Below, in pieces: positions 11,588-22,870 of a DNA stretch of 64,000 nt; within the stretch, counting starts at the first letter, position 1; each line of letters opens with the position of its first letter. The stretch covers positions 160,148,792 to 160,212,791 of the forward strand of contig NC_072892.1 of the NCBI RefSeq assembly GCF_027943255.1, written 5' to 3'. This DNA is from Anastrepha obliqua. Its lineage: Eukaryota > Arthropoda > Insecta > Diptera > Tephritidae. Position numbers and translations under genes: made by a program. The notes beneath the pieces were generated by a model. The model searched no databases, was not told the origin of the DNA, and worked only from the letters and a program-made list of their open reading frames with translations.

Positions 11588-12805
11588 CAGGATGAACGAT
11601 ATGAAGTGTTACCTATTCAAAACACCATAACTTTTTTGTGTGAAATTATTTTTTATTGATTTCAAAGACAAAATTTATCAAAAATGATTACAATTTTAAC
11701 ATATATTCACTTTAGCTCGATATGACCACTTTTTGCCTTGACTATAGCCTTCAAACGGTCACAAAATGAGTTGCATGCTGCACGAATGTGATCTTGAGGT
11801 ATTTTGGCCCATTCTCGTATAATCGCTTTTTCAGCGTTGCTCTCGAAAATGGACCAGATAGAATAGTCCATCGGATTTGCGTCTGGCGAATTCGAAAGCC
11901 ATTGTGTGGACGAAATGAAGTGTGGAACATGATTTTTTAACCATCCTTGGTTCACACGAGCTTTATGAGACGGTGCCGAGTCCTGTTGGAACGCCCATGG
12001 CCTACGACCGAAATGTTTGTGTGTCCACGGCTCTAAAACAGCTTCTAAAACATTTTCCCGATAATAAGTCGCATTCACTTTGACACCAAGCTCGATAAAA
12101 ACGATTGGCGAGCGTCCATCAGCGGTCACTGCGGGCCAAACCATTACTTGCGATGGGAAATTGCTTCGAGTGGACATACGTAGGCTCAAATTTTCGTATG
12201 AGCATTCGGTGAAGTAAACACGATAGTTTTGCGTGTTTATGAATTGCTCAATTGGGAACTTTTTTTCATCAGAAAACACAATGTTAGGAAATTCGCCACG
12301 TTCGTGCAAGCGCAACAACTCCTTTGCTCTTTCGCACCGAACTTTTTTTTGCTGGTGTGAAAGATCCTGTGCTTTTTGGAACTTGTAAGCCTTGACCTTG
12401 AGCTTATTTTTTAATATGCGTCGAATGCTGTCTTGCGATATTTTCAGTTCTTTGGCCATTTTTGTTCCACTTCGACGTGGATTTCGTTCAAGTCGAGCCT
12501 TCACTTTTCGAACCATTTCTGGCGTTGTTGCGGGTTTTTTGGTCCACCTCCATAGCGTTTTGCAATGCTACCAGTATCATTGTAACGTTTTATTGTGCGA
12601 TACACAAACATTTTATTCACTTTGAGGTGACTGAGCTCACGAACAATGGCTGGTTGTGATTTTCAACAAAACTGAGACGCAAATGCTTTTGATGGCTTAT
12701 AAACAATATATTGAACTGTCAATAGAACAATTTTTACGTTGATGTCATGAGCTGTTTAACAGATACAAGCAGTGAAGTTGATAGCACTTCATATCGTTCA
12801 GCCTG
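11588..12805 (-). mobile_element. Complete DD37D mariner element
   Basis: Both ends are intact. The left begins CAGGATGAACGATATGAAGT and the right, reversed, begins CAGGCTGAACGATATGAAGT. TA target duplications lie at 11586-11587 and 12806-12807. The 1218-bp body carries one minus-strand transposase described separately. The near-identity of the two ends and the long open frame suggest a fairly recent insertion. Confidence 0.9.
11707..12660 (-). pseudogene. DD37D (maT-like) mariner transposase, frameshifted
   Basis: This transposase would cut and paste the element bounded by 11588-12805. The main frame (12516 to 11707, 269 residues) has a helix-turn-helix at residues 20-38. The catalytic triad is FSDEKKF, then FQQDSAPSHK, then NPMDYSIW. 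The second and third Asp are separated by 37 residues, the spacing of the maT/DD37D group. The N-terminal first helix-turn-helix (IVRELSHLKVNKMFVYRTIKRY) lies upstream in another frame. A run of only six A on the coding strand (T run 12535-12540) breaks the join, and one extra base would restore it. A TGA sits just before the N-terminal segment. The protein is therefore probably inactive, though all three catalytic Asp residues remain. The Met at 12516 is internal, not the native start. Confidence 0.88.
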
Positions 12806-12939
12806 TATAATTGGCTCTTACGACCTTTATTGGGTGTGTGACCGAGCTCGCCCTACAAACAACGATTATCATTTATTGTTTCTAACATCTCGCTTATATA
12901 AACGGTTTTTTTTCTTCACTTAATTTTCCTACGAAAACT

Positions 12940-13285
12940 AGTAGTGCTTTTCAAGCAGATGTCTTCGCGCTCGTGCAGGCATGCAAAATGCTTAAGGATT
13001 GCTGCTGGGAGGGAGGCATAGATATTTTTTTCGATAGTACAGCCGCGATAAGGTCCAGTTGTCGCTATGGTGCAGATTTCTTCTGGTCAACTCCTATAAG
13101 GGAGAGATCAAACGTCAAAGCAGGACGCTTAAAATGCCGGATCTTCACCGCCATTCAATTTCCCAATTCAGAGCGGTGTTCAGCTTGGACTTCCGTACAA
13201 CCCTCATTGCAGAACCTGTAGGGATCCTGCAGAGAAAGAGGTTGCTGAACACTAACTTTGCAAATGTCCGGGTCCGAGCCGTTTG
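12940..13285 (+). mobile_element. LINE RNase H and C-terminal fragment
   Basis: The frame at 12940-13070 reads SAFQADVFALVQACK and IDIFFDSTAAI, matching the second and third RNase H motifs (FQAE and SDSQAAI in relatives) with substitutions. A second frame near 13185-13275 reads LPYNPHCRTCRDPAEKEVAEH then LCKCPG, the C-terminal cysteine motif, with a stop in place of the residue after His. The piece ends at about 13285, where RTE-like sequence begins. Confidence 0.6.
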
Positions 13286-14110
13286 ATGTTGAAAAAGATT
13301 GTGCGAGCCGCAGAACTTAATCGCGCAGGCACAATTTTTTATAAAAGTGTAGAATTGTTTCCGTATGCCGATGATATTGACATCATCGGCCTTAACAACC
13401 GCGCTATTAGTTTTGCCTTCTCCAAACTGGATAAGGAGGCAAAGCGAATGGGTGTGGTGGTAAACGAGGACAAAACGAAGCACCTCCTGTCAACAAACAA
13501 GCAGTCGCGTTTTAGCACCCACGTCACTGTTGACAGCTATGATTTCGAGGTTGTAAAAGACTTCGTTTATTTAGGAACCAGCATTAACACCGATAACAAT
13601 GTCAGCCTTGAAATCCAACGTAGAATCTCTCTTGCCAACAAATGTTACTTAAGACTAAGTAGGGAATTGAGTAATAAACTCCTCTCTCGACGAACAAAAC
13701 TAACACTCTACAAGGCTCTCATCATAGCCGTCATAACGTATGGCGCAGAAGCGTGGATGATGACAATATCCGATGAGGCGACTTTGGAGTGTTTCATAAA
13801 GAGATTCTGCAACGGCGCGTATCGTAGTCAATGGAACGGTGAACTGTATGAGCCTTAAGGCGACATAGACATAGCGCAGCGAATAAAGATCCAGCGGCTA
13901 CATTGGCTGGGCCATGTCGTCCGAATGGATACCAACGGTCTGGCTCTGAAAGTATTCGATGCGGTACGAGCTGGTCGTAGCAGAGGAAGAGGAAGGCCTC
14001 CTCTTCTTATTGGCTTCACTTGGTGTGTTCAACTGGCGTCGGTTAGCACGAGAAAAAGCGACTAGAATCGCGTAAGCGGTTATCGCGCAACTTAGAAAGA
14101 AGAAGAAATT
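13283..14110 (+). mobile_element. RTE-like LINE, 3' part of ORF2
   Basis: The 191-residue frame 13283-13858 holds the palm end and thumb of a reverse transcriptase: YADDIDIIG at residues 28-36, VVNEDKTKHLLSTNK, VKDFVYLGTSI, and the thumb KALIIAVITYGAEAW. A +1 shift after 13858 continues the protein as DIAQRIKIQRLHWLGHVVRM and FDAVRAGRSRGRGRPPL up to about 14010. These are hallmarks of RTE/BovB-like ORF2 proteins. The end near 14050-14110 matches the 3' end of the RTE piece at 44411-44858, with GCGTAAGCGGTTATCGCGC in both. The copy is 5'-truncated at about 13283, directly abutting another LINE piece. Confidence 0.85.
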
Positions 14111-14185
14111 GTATCCATCAGTTTTTCAACATTTTCTGGGAAGAAAATCAATTTTTTTCGCAGCTGCTTGGGGAAATACCCTTTA

Positions 14186-14733
14186 ATCAAAAAGTACCGG
14201 AAATATTTAATTGAAACGAACCGCGCACGTAGGAACCGGTCCATATTTGTTTCTTATGTTGGTAGGACTGTAAGACACACATCTGTCACTTTTTAGCGTC
14301 ATCGGATCATTAGTGCCTGCCTGACCGGCCGGAACTGTGGGCAAACAATTTTTGGATTTTGCATGATGATAACGCGCCATCGCACCGAGTCCAAATTGTG
14401 CTGGATTATTTGACCAAACACCAAGTAAATAATACTGTCGTGCAAGCACCGTATTCACCTGATGTGGCCTCGTGCGACTTCTCTTTCCTTTCCAAGTTGA
14501 AGTTTGGTAACTTCGTGGAAGAAAATTTCAGTCGAAAGAAGAGATCAAAGAGAATGCGACGAAGGAGCTGACGGCAGTCCCCTCGTCAGCCCACCAGAGG
14601 TGCGTGGAGGACTGGGTTAAACGTTGGCGCATATGTGTTGCTTCATACGGGTCATATTTTGAAGGAGATAAAATAAATTTGCCTGAAATTTAACTCTGTT
14701 TTGTTTTATTGAAACATTCACGGTACTTTCAGG
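14186..14733 (+). mobile_element. Internally deleted mariner, C-terminal half
   Basis: Ends pair as imperfect inverted repeats: left TCAAAAAGTACCGGAAATAT and right, reversed, CCTGAAAGTACCGTGAATGT, with TA at each side. The interior from about 14359 reads LHDDNAPSHR, AQ-like VQAPYSPD and CDFSFLSKLKFG, the second and third catalytic regions of a DD34D-type transposase. One extra residue separates the Asp pair. The N-terminal half and first Asp are missing. The left end closely resembles the end of the element at 42838-43808 (GTACCGG), so the two are likely related. Confidence 0.72.
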
Positions 14734-16500
14734 TAATATGGTATAAACTGCCACCAGCACCACATTTATTTCTATATATTTATATTTACACCATAGCATA
14801 CATATTTTTGAAGGAAGGAAGTTTTGCTTCAGCATCGTGCATGCCCAGTAATTTTTGGCATAGATTGTTACATCATAAGATCTGGTTGTGAAACTCGCTT
14901 TGGCCAACATCTGCAGTCATATGCGTTTCCGAAAGAGCCGTAAACTCGAGGCAGTGCTTATCTACTATTAACTCACTGAAATTATATTATAACCCTCGAA
15001 TGTTACTTCACCTAAGTAAATTTGTTTGCTATTAGCCTAAATTTTTCCTTTAAGAATTGAAGTTATTAAGATGTACGGGCCATTGTTGATCAAGTGTAGA
15101 GAGATTTTCATCTAAATCTAGCTTTAATTGTTCAGGGACTAGAAATCTATGCGAAGAACAAATTATTTCCTTCTCCTACAAATAATTGCTCAATTGAGTA
15201 CAGATTGCCAAGACCGCTATTTAAATCTAATAATTGTTTTTTGCTTCAATTATGCATACGTCTGTCCTGTTCAATTTCCTAGCACCCCAAAAAGGTTTAT
15301 TTCCATATAGAATAGAGTCAACTAGCCATAACCGCATGAACCGTCATCAACTCAAGCATTACGTTTAACAAAGGCAACCTATCTGGCGCAGTCACCCATG
15401 TGGCGATTCAACAAAACGACCAAACCACTTAACTTTACCATTACCAACCATCTGCACTACGGCCTTGCTTTTCTTCGCTGCCCACTCTCGGGTTCTCATT
15501 CCACTTCAACGTAATTGCACACTCGAGGTGACCGCCCACGCAGTTACACTTGAAAATTCATTTCGACGCAATGGTATTGCCTATGCACTAGATACATGGG
15601 GACGTGTGTGTGTGTGTGTATATGTGCTAGTATATTGTATACTAAACTCGCAAGTGGCCACCACATATGCACATACATACAAATATTTTACGTGATCCGC
15701 AAAGCTGCAAAGCCAATGGTAAATTGATGCGCTTGCTAGCGGGTGCGGCCTCGGATGTTCTCATCGGCACATCGGCACATTTGGTGCACTGTGCACCTTA
15801 ATTTAGGCAACAACTATGTCTAACGAGTAGTAGATAACTGTGCACATTTGATGTGACTGCAATGCGTTAGCGCGACAAAGGGGAAGGGGAAGGGAAGAGT
15901 GAATGGATCTGCGGTTTCCGGCTGTTCCGGCTGTTGGTGATTGTAAAATGTGATTTGCGCGAAGCTTTTCCCCTTCAGTTGTCTATGGCGGCTCAGCTGT
16001 AGTGTTGGCTTTCTTCAAATTTGTGGTGCAAATCCCCAGGCGGATGCTAAACGAGCCAGTTGGGCAGTATATTGGAAATGGTACCTAATTGCGCTAAAGG
16101 CTGGCGCAGAGAATGGGGTGTGGATGTGGTAAGCGTGGAGAGGCGCAGATCAATTTTTTGTTTTTGGTGTTTTTGTGTGCTTTATGTTCAGTTGCAACTT
16201 ACAGAGATGTAGCTTAAACCGGTCAGCTAGCAGTTACGTGCAAATATACATATTTATGCATGCACACACACACACATAAACATATGCAAACGAAAATGTG
16301 TCAATGTATGCATGTAAACGCCTATAAAATGCCTGTAATTGTGGCATTTGTGGCATGCAACATGCATTGACAGCTGCATTAGCAATACTTCACCGCCTTC
16401 ACAAACACATGCACTTACACACGAACACAAATGCACGTATGCATGTATGTATGTGTGTTATAGTAAATGCATGCACTGCCTTTGACGCTCGCTGCCGTTG
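14734..16500. other. Unique DNA, no gene seen
   Basis: The region holds a GT run at about 15604-15619 and scattered polypurine patches near 15880-15900. Composition is less AT-biased from 15400 to 16150 than in the flanks, but I find no protein family. The open frames there are short and unrelated to anything I know. Confidence 0.4.
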
Positions 16501-16502
16501 AA

Positions 16503-16511
16503 TATATAAAT
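16503..16511 (+). promoter_or_regulatory. Possible TATA box
   Basis: TATATAAAT lies about 190 bp upstream of the ATG at 16695. Transcription would start near 16530-16540, giving a 5' leader of about 160 nt. The match is good, but AT-rich DNA produces many such sites by chance. It matters only because it precedes the possible signal-peptide exon. Confidence 0.3.
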
Positions 16512-16694
16512 ATTTCTATTCGACACACATCGACTTGGCAGCATTGCTTAAGTTAAGTTTTGCTACTTACACACTCACATATACATGTGAACATATGTAT
16601 GCTGCATTTGCTGCACGTTCGCTATTTCCTTCTATTTCATTTCGATTGTATTGTTCTTCGTGACAAATTGCAATCGATCGACGCTACTTCGAAA

Positions 16695-16771
16695 ATGTGT
16701 GCCATTTGCAGAAATTTCCTGCTAGTCGTAATGACGCTGACAGCCACTCTTTCATGCTTGGCTGCTTGCAG
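16695..16771 (+). CDS. Possible first coding exon with signal peptide
   Basis: An ATG in good context (TCGAAAATG) opens a 26-codon frame. The N-terminus is polar (MCAICRN). A hydrophobic core (FLLVVMTLTATLSCLAAC) follows, and the frame then meets AG|GTAATTT, a plausible splice donor, at 16771/16772. A short signal peptide that ends at a donor is the usual first coding exon of an insect secreted peptide or neuropeptide gene. The segment faintly recalls neuropeptide F precursors, which start MC and end their leader with a Cys-Arg, but this is only a resemblance. An in-frame upstream ATG near 16599 would lengthen the leader to about 58 residues. No second exon is recognised downstream in this window. 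Confidence 0.33.
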
Positions 16772-16949
16772 GTAATTTGTGAATTCGAAATTTTCCAAAA
16801 AAAAAACAAAATGTGTGTCCGTACTCGACCACAGTCTAAGAAGCAATAATAACAAATAATAGTGATTGCGAGTGATTTAAGAGTTACATTGCAACATCAA
16901 AGCAGCCGATAAAGAGTTAAGCATGCAAACATACACACAAACATACATG

Positions 16950-16980
<31 letters not shown>

Positions 16981-17955
16981 GAAACAGACACACATACTTG
17001 CACACAAACAAACATAAGCATTAACACTCGTTTTAATATCATCAATCGCCATCCCAATCGCCTCTGCTCTGTTAGATTTTGCACACACTTCTCTTCCTCT
17101 CACTGTGTCTTTCTCTCTCTCTTTCAATTTTATTACATTCTTCGCTGCTACCAAGCCCTATTCAACTGTCATTTTCCCATATATCACTCGTGCTTCCATT
17201 TCTAATTCTATTTCTACCTCCCAACCTCCCGTATGTGGTTTTTAATTTATCGGCAACTCATATCTCGCCTACATTGCCTGCTTTCCTTACTCAAGCTGTC
17301 TGTTGCGACTGTCTCTAACAACGCCTTTCGCACACACCTGCTTCTCATATCTAACTGCATTGTCATTAAGGAAGGCAAATGGGAGGCTAGAGCAAGAAAG
17401 AGAAAGGCCGACTGTAAGATTGAGAGGTAGGTGTAGGAGTGCGTGAACGCATCATTTGAAAGTGGAAACTTTTCGACATTTGCCATTAACCGAAAAAATG
17501 AAACGTCGAGTCAATGGCACATGTCACACTTCGCAATCAATGGCACACATAGCGCACAAATACATACATACACACGAACAGTCTGTTCTGTAGAATGTAC
17601 CCATCAAACAAAAGTTATCGAAATCGGTGAGTATTCGAAATTCAGTAGAAAAATTAATTGAAAATTTACGAAGAGTTGTTCGAACTGGGGAATTTGATTT
17701 CTTACAAATCTGGTGGACCAGTTTTCATAGTTACATATTTCAAAATTCGAAACTCGAACGCAAATTTAGATTAAATTTTTTTAATTAAATAAATTTTAAA
17801 CAATTTCTGAATTCAACTTTTTAAGGAACTGTGATTAGGGCCTTGATTTAAGTGAGTTTTTTTTATATATTGTATTTTTTTCGTTAACGATTCTTATTCA
17901 ATTTTTAGGATCGTTTTAGCACCTACTACAGCATAAAATCGATTCTTGTACACCT
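16772..17955. other. Unique DNA with CATA microsatellite
   Basis: A CATA run occupies about 16949-16980. A polypyrimidine-rich stretch lies at 17090-17220. If the exon at 16695-16771 is real, this would be its first intron. No coding segment is recognised. Confidence 0.4.
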
Positions 17956-17976
17956 CGATGCTTGTGACACAATTTA

Positions 17977-18830
17977 TTGAGACTTAGAGACATAGAAAGC
18001 TGGGTAACAAGATCGTACGGTCACAGCAAGATCCTCCTAGACTCCTCCACTGCTCAAAAACAAATCAGTCCTCACTTCAAGAAAGACTTCACGGTACGTT
18101 TTCCGAGAGCCGAATGGAGGAAAAGGAAGGTGATTGTTAGATTCCACATTAAAATCACTGACACAAACACTGACGGTTATAAGATAAATTGTGGTGTGGG
18201 AGCTGGACTCTATTCAGAGCCACTCAAATTATCCAAATTAATGCGACTTCCTGGTTATGCCAGCGGGTTCCAGGCAGAACTATTAGCAATCAGAGAAGCA
18301 TGCAAATCCACAAAACACTACCAAAACTTGGGTGCAAGAGTAGCTATCCTTTCAGACAGTCAAGCAGCTATCAAAGCCTTAGATTCCAACGCCACTTCGT
18401 TCAAATTAGTTTTACAGTGTAGAGAGGAACTAGAGCTGCTTGGGCATTGGCTTCAAATTACTCTTATAAGTGTTCCCGCGCATAGGAATATAGAGAGTAA
18501 TGAGATAGGGGATGAGTCCGGAAGAAAAGGTTCGGCACTAGACATAACAAAGGCGGTGGCAGTTGCTACCCCATTCAACGCAATAGAAACGTCCTTTGCT
18601 TCACACTACTGTGCAGTAACAGAATGAAGCTGGAAGCAATTAACTACATGTACTACAACAAGAAACATATGGCCGTCGTATAATATCCAGAGGACGAATT
18701 ACCTTGTTAGGCTGCTCCCACCTAAGCATCTAACGTATTACTGCAACCCTTACAGGTCACTGGAAGGTAAGGGATCATGCACCCAGACTTAACTCTTCTT
18801 TCCATCCCATCTGGAGAAGCTGTCAGGCAC
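17977..18830 (+). mobile_element. I-like LINE: RNase H domain and following block
   Basis: The 216-residue frame 17977-18627 is an RNase H domain. It shows TDGYKINCGVGAGLY (first Asp), FQAELLAIREACK (Glu), AILSDSQAAIKALDS (Asp) and VPAHRNIESNEIGDE, the last motif with one change. After 18627 the frame breaks, but TGHWKVRDHAPRLN and then WRSCQ can be read up to about 18826. This is the start of the C-terminal cysteine motif. The other half of that motif lies about 900 bp away at 19732, so the region between may be a later insertion. The N-terminal RT and endonuclease are absent. RNase H degrades the RNA of the RNA-DNA hybrid during LINE replication. Confidence 0.8.
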
Positions 18831-19725
18831 CAAGCTGTCAGAGTTATCAACTTCTGTGCTACGATACCTGCTAAGTCTTTGACGATCGCTTAACTGAATC
18901 GAAAAGAGACAGCTGAATGAACTAAAAATGGCAAAGTCCTCTTTCCCAGCTGTTCTGATGAGTTAGATGATTGAATCAGAGCAAGTAATTCGACGAGTGT
19001 GGCTCTTGATTCTCCCCCGATGTTCAAAAAAACAAATCACACATAAGATGCTTGTGGGGGAAATTTCACTCATTAAGAATTTGTAAACTACGCACAAAAA
19101 GTTGAAATTTAAATAGCATTGATGCATTAAAGTTATTCGATTTCGGTTACTCTCAATAGCTGCCCTAAAAGCTTTGCCAGTATAAAGCTGTATATCCCCA
19201 AGTAAATTCGGTCTTACCGTCACAAGGTAACGGTAAGAAGGGGATGATAAAACTGTCACAAACTTTTTGATTGAAGCCGTCGTAACAAGGATAGGTGGGG
19301 CATACGCCCATTTAGAAAAACTCTCGTCTTCGGCTGACTTCCACCACTCCTGGACCGAATTGGTACTACATCGAGGGTGGAGTCGTGATTGTGTAGATCA
19401 ATCACAAAAGAACATTGCGTCCAGGCGTTCTACCTATGACGCATGGAGGTTATACGTCACTAATAGTATCCACTGCTCTTGTTATGCAGCAGATGAAACT
19501 TTGAAAAGGTGCGATATTATCATGTGCATTACCGTCTTGTCTGCGTATGATATGCTCATGAGTAGTTAACTCAAGCGTCTGTAATTTTCGTCGGTACGTC
19601 TGAGTCGACCTCCTCTAGAACCGTATTTCACGTTTAATTCAGCACTTGTCGGGACGTTCGGTATGATGAGACGTGACCCAGGACGTTGATATTATTTAAG
19701 CTTAGCTGCCCCGAGCTTTTTAAAT
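18831..19725. other. Unidentified segment splitting a LINE
   Basis: This roughly 900-bp segment lies between the two halves of an I-like LINE C-terminus. It contains an open frame at 19267-19569 (100 residues, rich in Ser and Arg) and minus-strand frames with no recognised family. I could not find clear inverted repeats or a target duplication at its ends. It may be an unknown insertion, or the two LINE halves may come from different copies. Confidence 0.35.
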
Positions 19726-19880
19726 CTTTCCCACTATTTATGCGAATGTCCAGGTCTAGCTGGCGCAAGACTTCGCTCTTTCGGTAAGCATTTCTTACAG
19801 CAAATTAATGAAATTGCACTCAATAAAAAAAAAAACAAAAAAGTCCACACAGACATCACACAGATGTCAGTGGTAGCACT
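19726..19880 (+). mobile_element. LINE C-terminus second half and A-rich tail
   Basis: The frame from 19732 reads HYLCECPGLAGARLRSFGKH, the His-Cys half of the ORF2 cysteine motif. It runs on to about 19890 and contains an A-rich stretch near 19826-19842. It probably completes the element starting at 17977. Confidence 0.65.
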
Positions 19881-19986
19881 TGCTAATTAGGATTACTTCA
19901 AAAGGATTACTTCAACAAGAAGTATACAATAAATTTCAAATGCTCTTAATGATTCGTGGCACGTTTAATGTGAATGCTGGATTTTA

Positions 19987-21265
19987 GGACTATGAATAAG
20001 TTCGTGCGGTTTTACAACAGATGGCGTAACTTGATTATTATTCCATCGATCCACATTTCCAAACATTCATTGGAGAGCTACTGTCGTAAGGCACAAACGT
20101 CAGTATAAGTTTTTTATTTGAAGCGTAAACAACAATATTTTTACCACACTTGAAAATATCGAATTTCGTGCCAAATAATGTGTTTTTGCGGGGAATTCTT
20201 CTTCATTATTTTAATATGAAGAAAAAAGCAGCCGAAAGTCATCGTATCTTGGTGGAAGTTTATGGTGAGCATGCTCTAGCTGAGCGAACGTGCCAGAAGT
20301 GGTTTGCACGCTTTAAAAGTGGTGATTTTGGCTTGGAAGACGAAGAACGCGAGGGTGCGCCGCCAAAGTTCATGGATACCGAATTGGAGGAATTGCTCGA
20401 TCAAGATCCGGCTCAAACGCAAGAAGAGGTTGCAAAAACTTTGGGAGTTGATCAATCAACCATTTCCAAACGTTTAAAAGCCATGGGAATGATCCGAAAG
20501 GTAGGCCATTGGGTGCCGTATGAATTGAAGCCAAGAGACGTTGAACGCCGTTTTATGGCATGCGAACAACTGCTTCAACGGCACAAAAGAAAGGGTTTTT
20601 TGCATCGAATTGTGACTGGCGATGAAAAGTGGGTCCATTACGACAATCCAAATCGTCGGGCAACGTATGGATACCCTGGCCATGCTTCAACATCGACGTC
20701 GGCGTAGAATATTCATGGCCTGAAGGTTATGCTGTGTATCTGGTGGGACCAGCTGGGTGTTGTGTATTATGAGCTACTGAAACCGAATGAAACGATTACG
20801 GGGGATGTCTACCGACGACAATTGATGCGTTTGAGCCGAGCACTGCGAGAAAAACGGCCGCAATACGCCGATAGACACGACAAAGTTATTTTGCAACATG
20901 ACAATGCTCGGCCACATGTTGCACAAGTGGTCAAAACATACTTAGAAACGCTCAAATGGGATGTCCTACCCCACCCGCCGTATAGTCCAGACCTTGCGCC
21001 ATCCGATTACTATCTCTTCCGATCGATGCAACATGGCCTGGCTGACCAGCACTTCCGTAATTACGATGAAGTCAAAAAATGGATCGATTCGTGGATTGCG
21101 GCAAAACCGACCGAATTTTTCACAAAGGGAATCCGTGAATTGCCAGAAAGATGGGAAAAAGTAGTAGTAAGCGATGGACAATACTTTGAATATTAAATTT
21201 GTAACCATTTTACGTCAATAAAGTTTCAAATTTCGAAAAAAACCGCACGAACTTATTCATAGTCC
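19987..21265 (+). mobile_element. Nearly intact mariner element
   Basis: The element has 27-bp inverted repeats that match perfectly, beginning GGACTATGAATAAGTTCGTG on both ends. TA duplications lie at 19985-19986 and 21266-21267. Its 1279-bp length is normal for mariner. The single transposase frame is broken by only one stop codon (see 20150-21196). Confidence 0.94.
20150..21196 (+). pseudogene. Mauritiana-type mariner transposase with one stop codon
   Basis: The reading frame spans 348 codons, the usual length for mariner transposase, with no frameshift. The N-terminal helix-turn-helix pair includes KKKAAESHRILVEVYGE and QEEVAKTLGVDQSTISKRL. The linker WVPYELK is present. The catalytic triad is VTGDEKWVHYD, LQHDNARPHVA and SPDLAPSDYYLF, with 34 residues between the last two Asp (DD34D). 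It ends near LPERWEKVVVSDGQYFEY, the conserved mariner C-terminus. The only lesion I see is TAG at 20705-20707, in the segment after the first Asp. ATG 20150 is the most upstream in-frame start, followed by NFVPN as in related proteins. Sequence style is closest to the mauritiana subfamily. Confidence 0.92.
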
Positions 21266-21267
21266 TA

Positions 21268-22465
21268 TTAATATATGGATGGAAGGCGATGGGGCTCGTA
21301 AGAAAATTTTTTAAATTTATTGCGATTATTGAGACACTTGAAACTTGCATTTGAGTATAGCAAAATTTATTGGCAGTTTTATAGCATACACGAAATTTTT
21401 CTGAAAATTCTGATTAAAAAGTGTGAAGTTTTTGTGAAAAAAAATTTTTTTTTAATTTCCACAAAGCTTGAATTTTTGATTTTTGCGGTTTTTGTAGAAG
21501 AATGAACAATATTTTCATAAAAAAATTACTAAAATCGCTTTCACCCACTTCTTCGTAGTACAGAACTCGAGAAAAAATACACAAATTTGCCTAACTCAAC
21601 TACCTTGATTCAGCATTTTTAATAAGGCGCTGTAGTTTCGCCCAAATCACACAGTATTTTTGCTTACTGGGTAAATATGCACAGAAGGCAGTGTCGTTAT
21701 GTTTAAAGCAACCGTAAACTCGTATGTACAGATGCAACCTATGCTCCGAGCGAAGTATCCTGTCATGGTTGCAAGATAACAGGCAGGCAAACAGGTAGCC
21801 AGTCATGCAGGCAAGTTTGGATGTGCTACAGCTTGGCAGGCAATTTCCTGTGAGCCTGCAAAAGTGCACTGAAACCGAATGCAGTTGACATTTGTTGCGG
21901 CTACCAAGTTGGTTCCAACTCTACTGTGACACATGCCATGTGACATACTTGTACACATACATGCATGTGCTGGTAGTTGTCACTGTGCGTGAAAGAGATG
22001 GCATACCCATACAATCACAAACATGCCAAAGAGAGCTACCATCTGCATCGATTGAAAAGATGACTCGATAAATAATCATATCTGGCAAATTTCTATTTTT
22101 TGCTTTCATAATCTGGTTGCATCAGCAAGTAATTTGATTTGTTGGTGGCACAGTCGAAAGTTAGCATAGCCGTTCATATTTTGAGATGAATTTAATTTTC
22201 ATGAGCACAAAAAGTTTTAGAAATTGCTAACCCAAACCGATGGAGACATGTCGTGGAGGTCATAGTTGTATTGTAGTTTGTGAGCGAAGAGTGTTTATAA
22301 AAAATCAGTTGCAGGTCTGCTAAATTGGGATCGTTTATCTGATTGGCGCTTCGATGCAAAATATGCTAAAGTAAATTTGAAACTCTTCTTTAATACGTTC
22401 GGGAACATGAACGCTAAGCATGAGTGAGTGCTGAGCGTTTAAATTTTGAAGCCAATTTTACACAA
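21268..22465. other. Unique DNA, no gene seen
   Basis: AT-rich DNA with T/A homopolymers near 21430-21450 and a GCAGGCAA-type short repeat near 21780-21840. No coding family is recognised. Confidence 0.4.
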
Positions 22466-22469
22466 CCTT

Positions 22470-22870
22470 AAGGGGTTACATACGTCCAGAATTTTCAAAA
22501 AAGTGTTTTTTCTTTGTTTTACAGATTATTAAAAATTCCCCATAGATACAAAGTTATGGTAGAAAATGTAACTGCCCGACGACAGTTTGATGCACACAGG
22601 TAGCTGTCCTTCGTTTCAGGCGCGCGACCTCGAGCGAAATGCACTTGAAAGTTTAAACTCGTTTTTCTCGAAACTACTTTTCCGGCACGGTCTGCATGAC
22701 AACTCATACAGTTTTTAATATTTTTGATGCGGTTTTTTTTAATATTCGAAAGTGTTTTTGAATTTACGGCATTTTAAAACAAAGTATGCGTTTTTCGTCA
22801 TAAATGTCACCCTTTAATTATGTTTATAAATTTTTTTAATAAAAATATCAAAACGCCCAGCTCGACGGAC
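22470..22870. repeat. Possible one-ended TTAA-flanked repeat
   Basis: The sequence TTAAGGGGTTACATACGTCC at about 22469 resembles the TTAA-GGGG start of the piggyBac-like miniature element at 61629. The following AT-rich body contains motifs of the same style (TTTCTCGAAAC, homopolymer runs). No matching right end is found, so I treat it as a truncated repeat at best. Confidence 0.3.

Noticed and set aside
19279..19290. GTCGTAACAAGG, identical to a motif at the 3' end of small-subunit rRNA
   Set aside because: Only 12 bases match and the following sequence is unrelated, so there is no rRNA gene or fragment.
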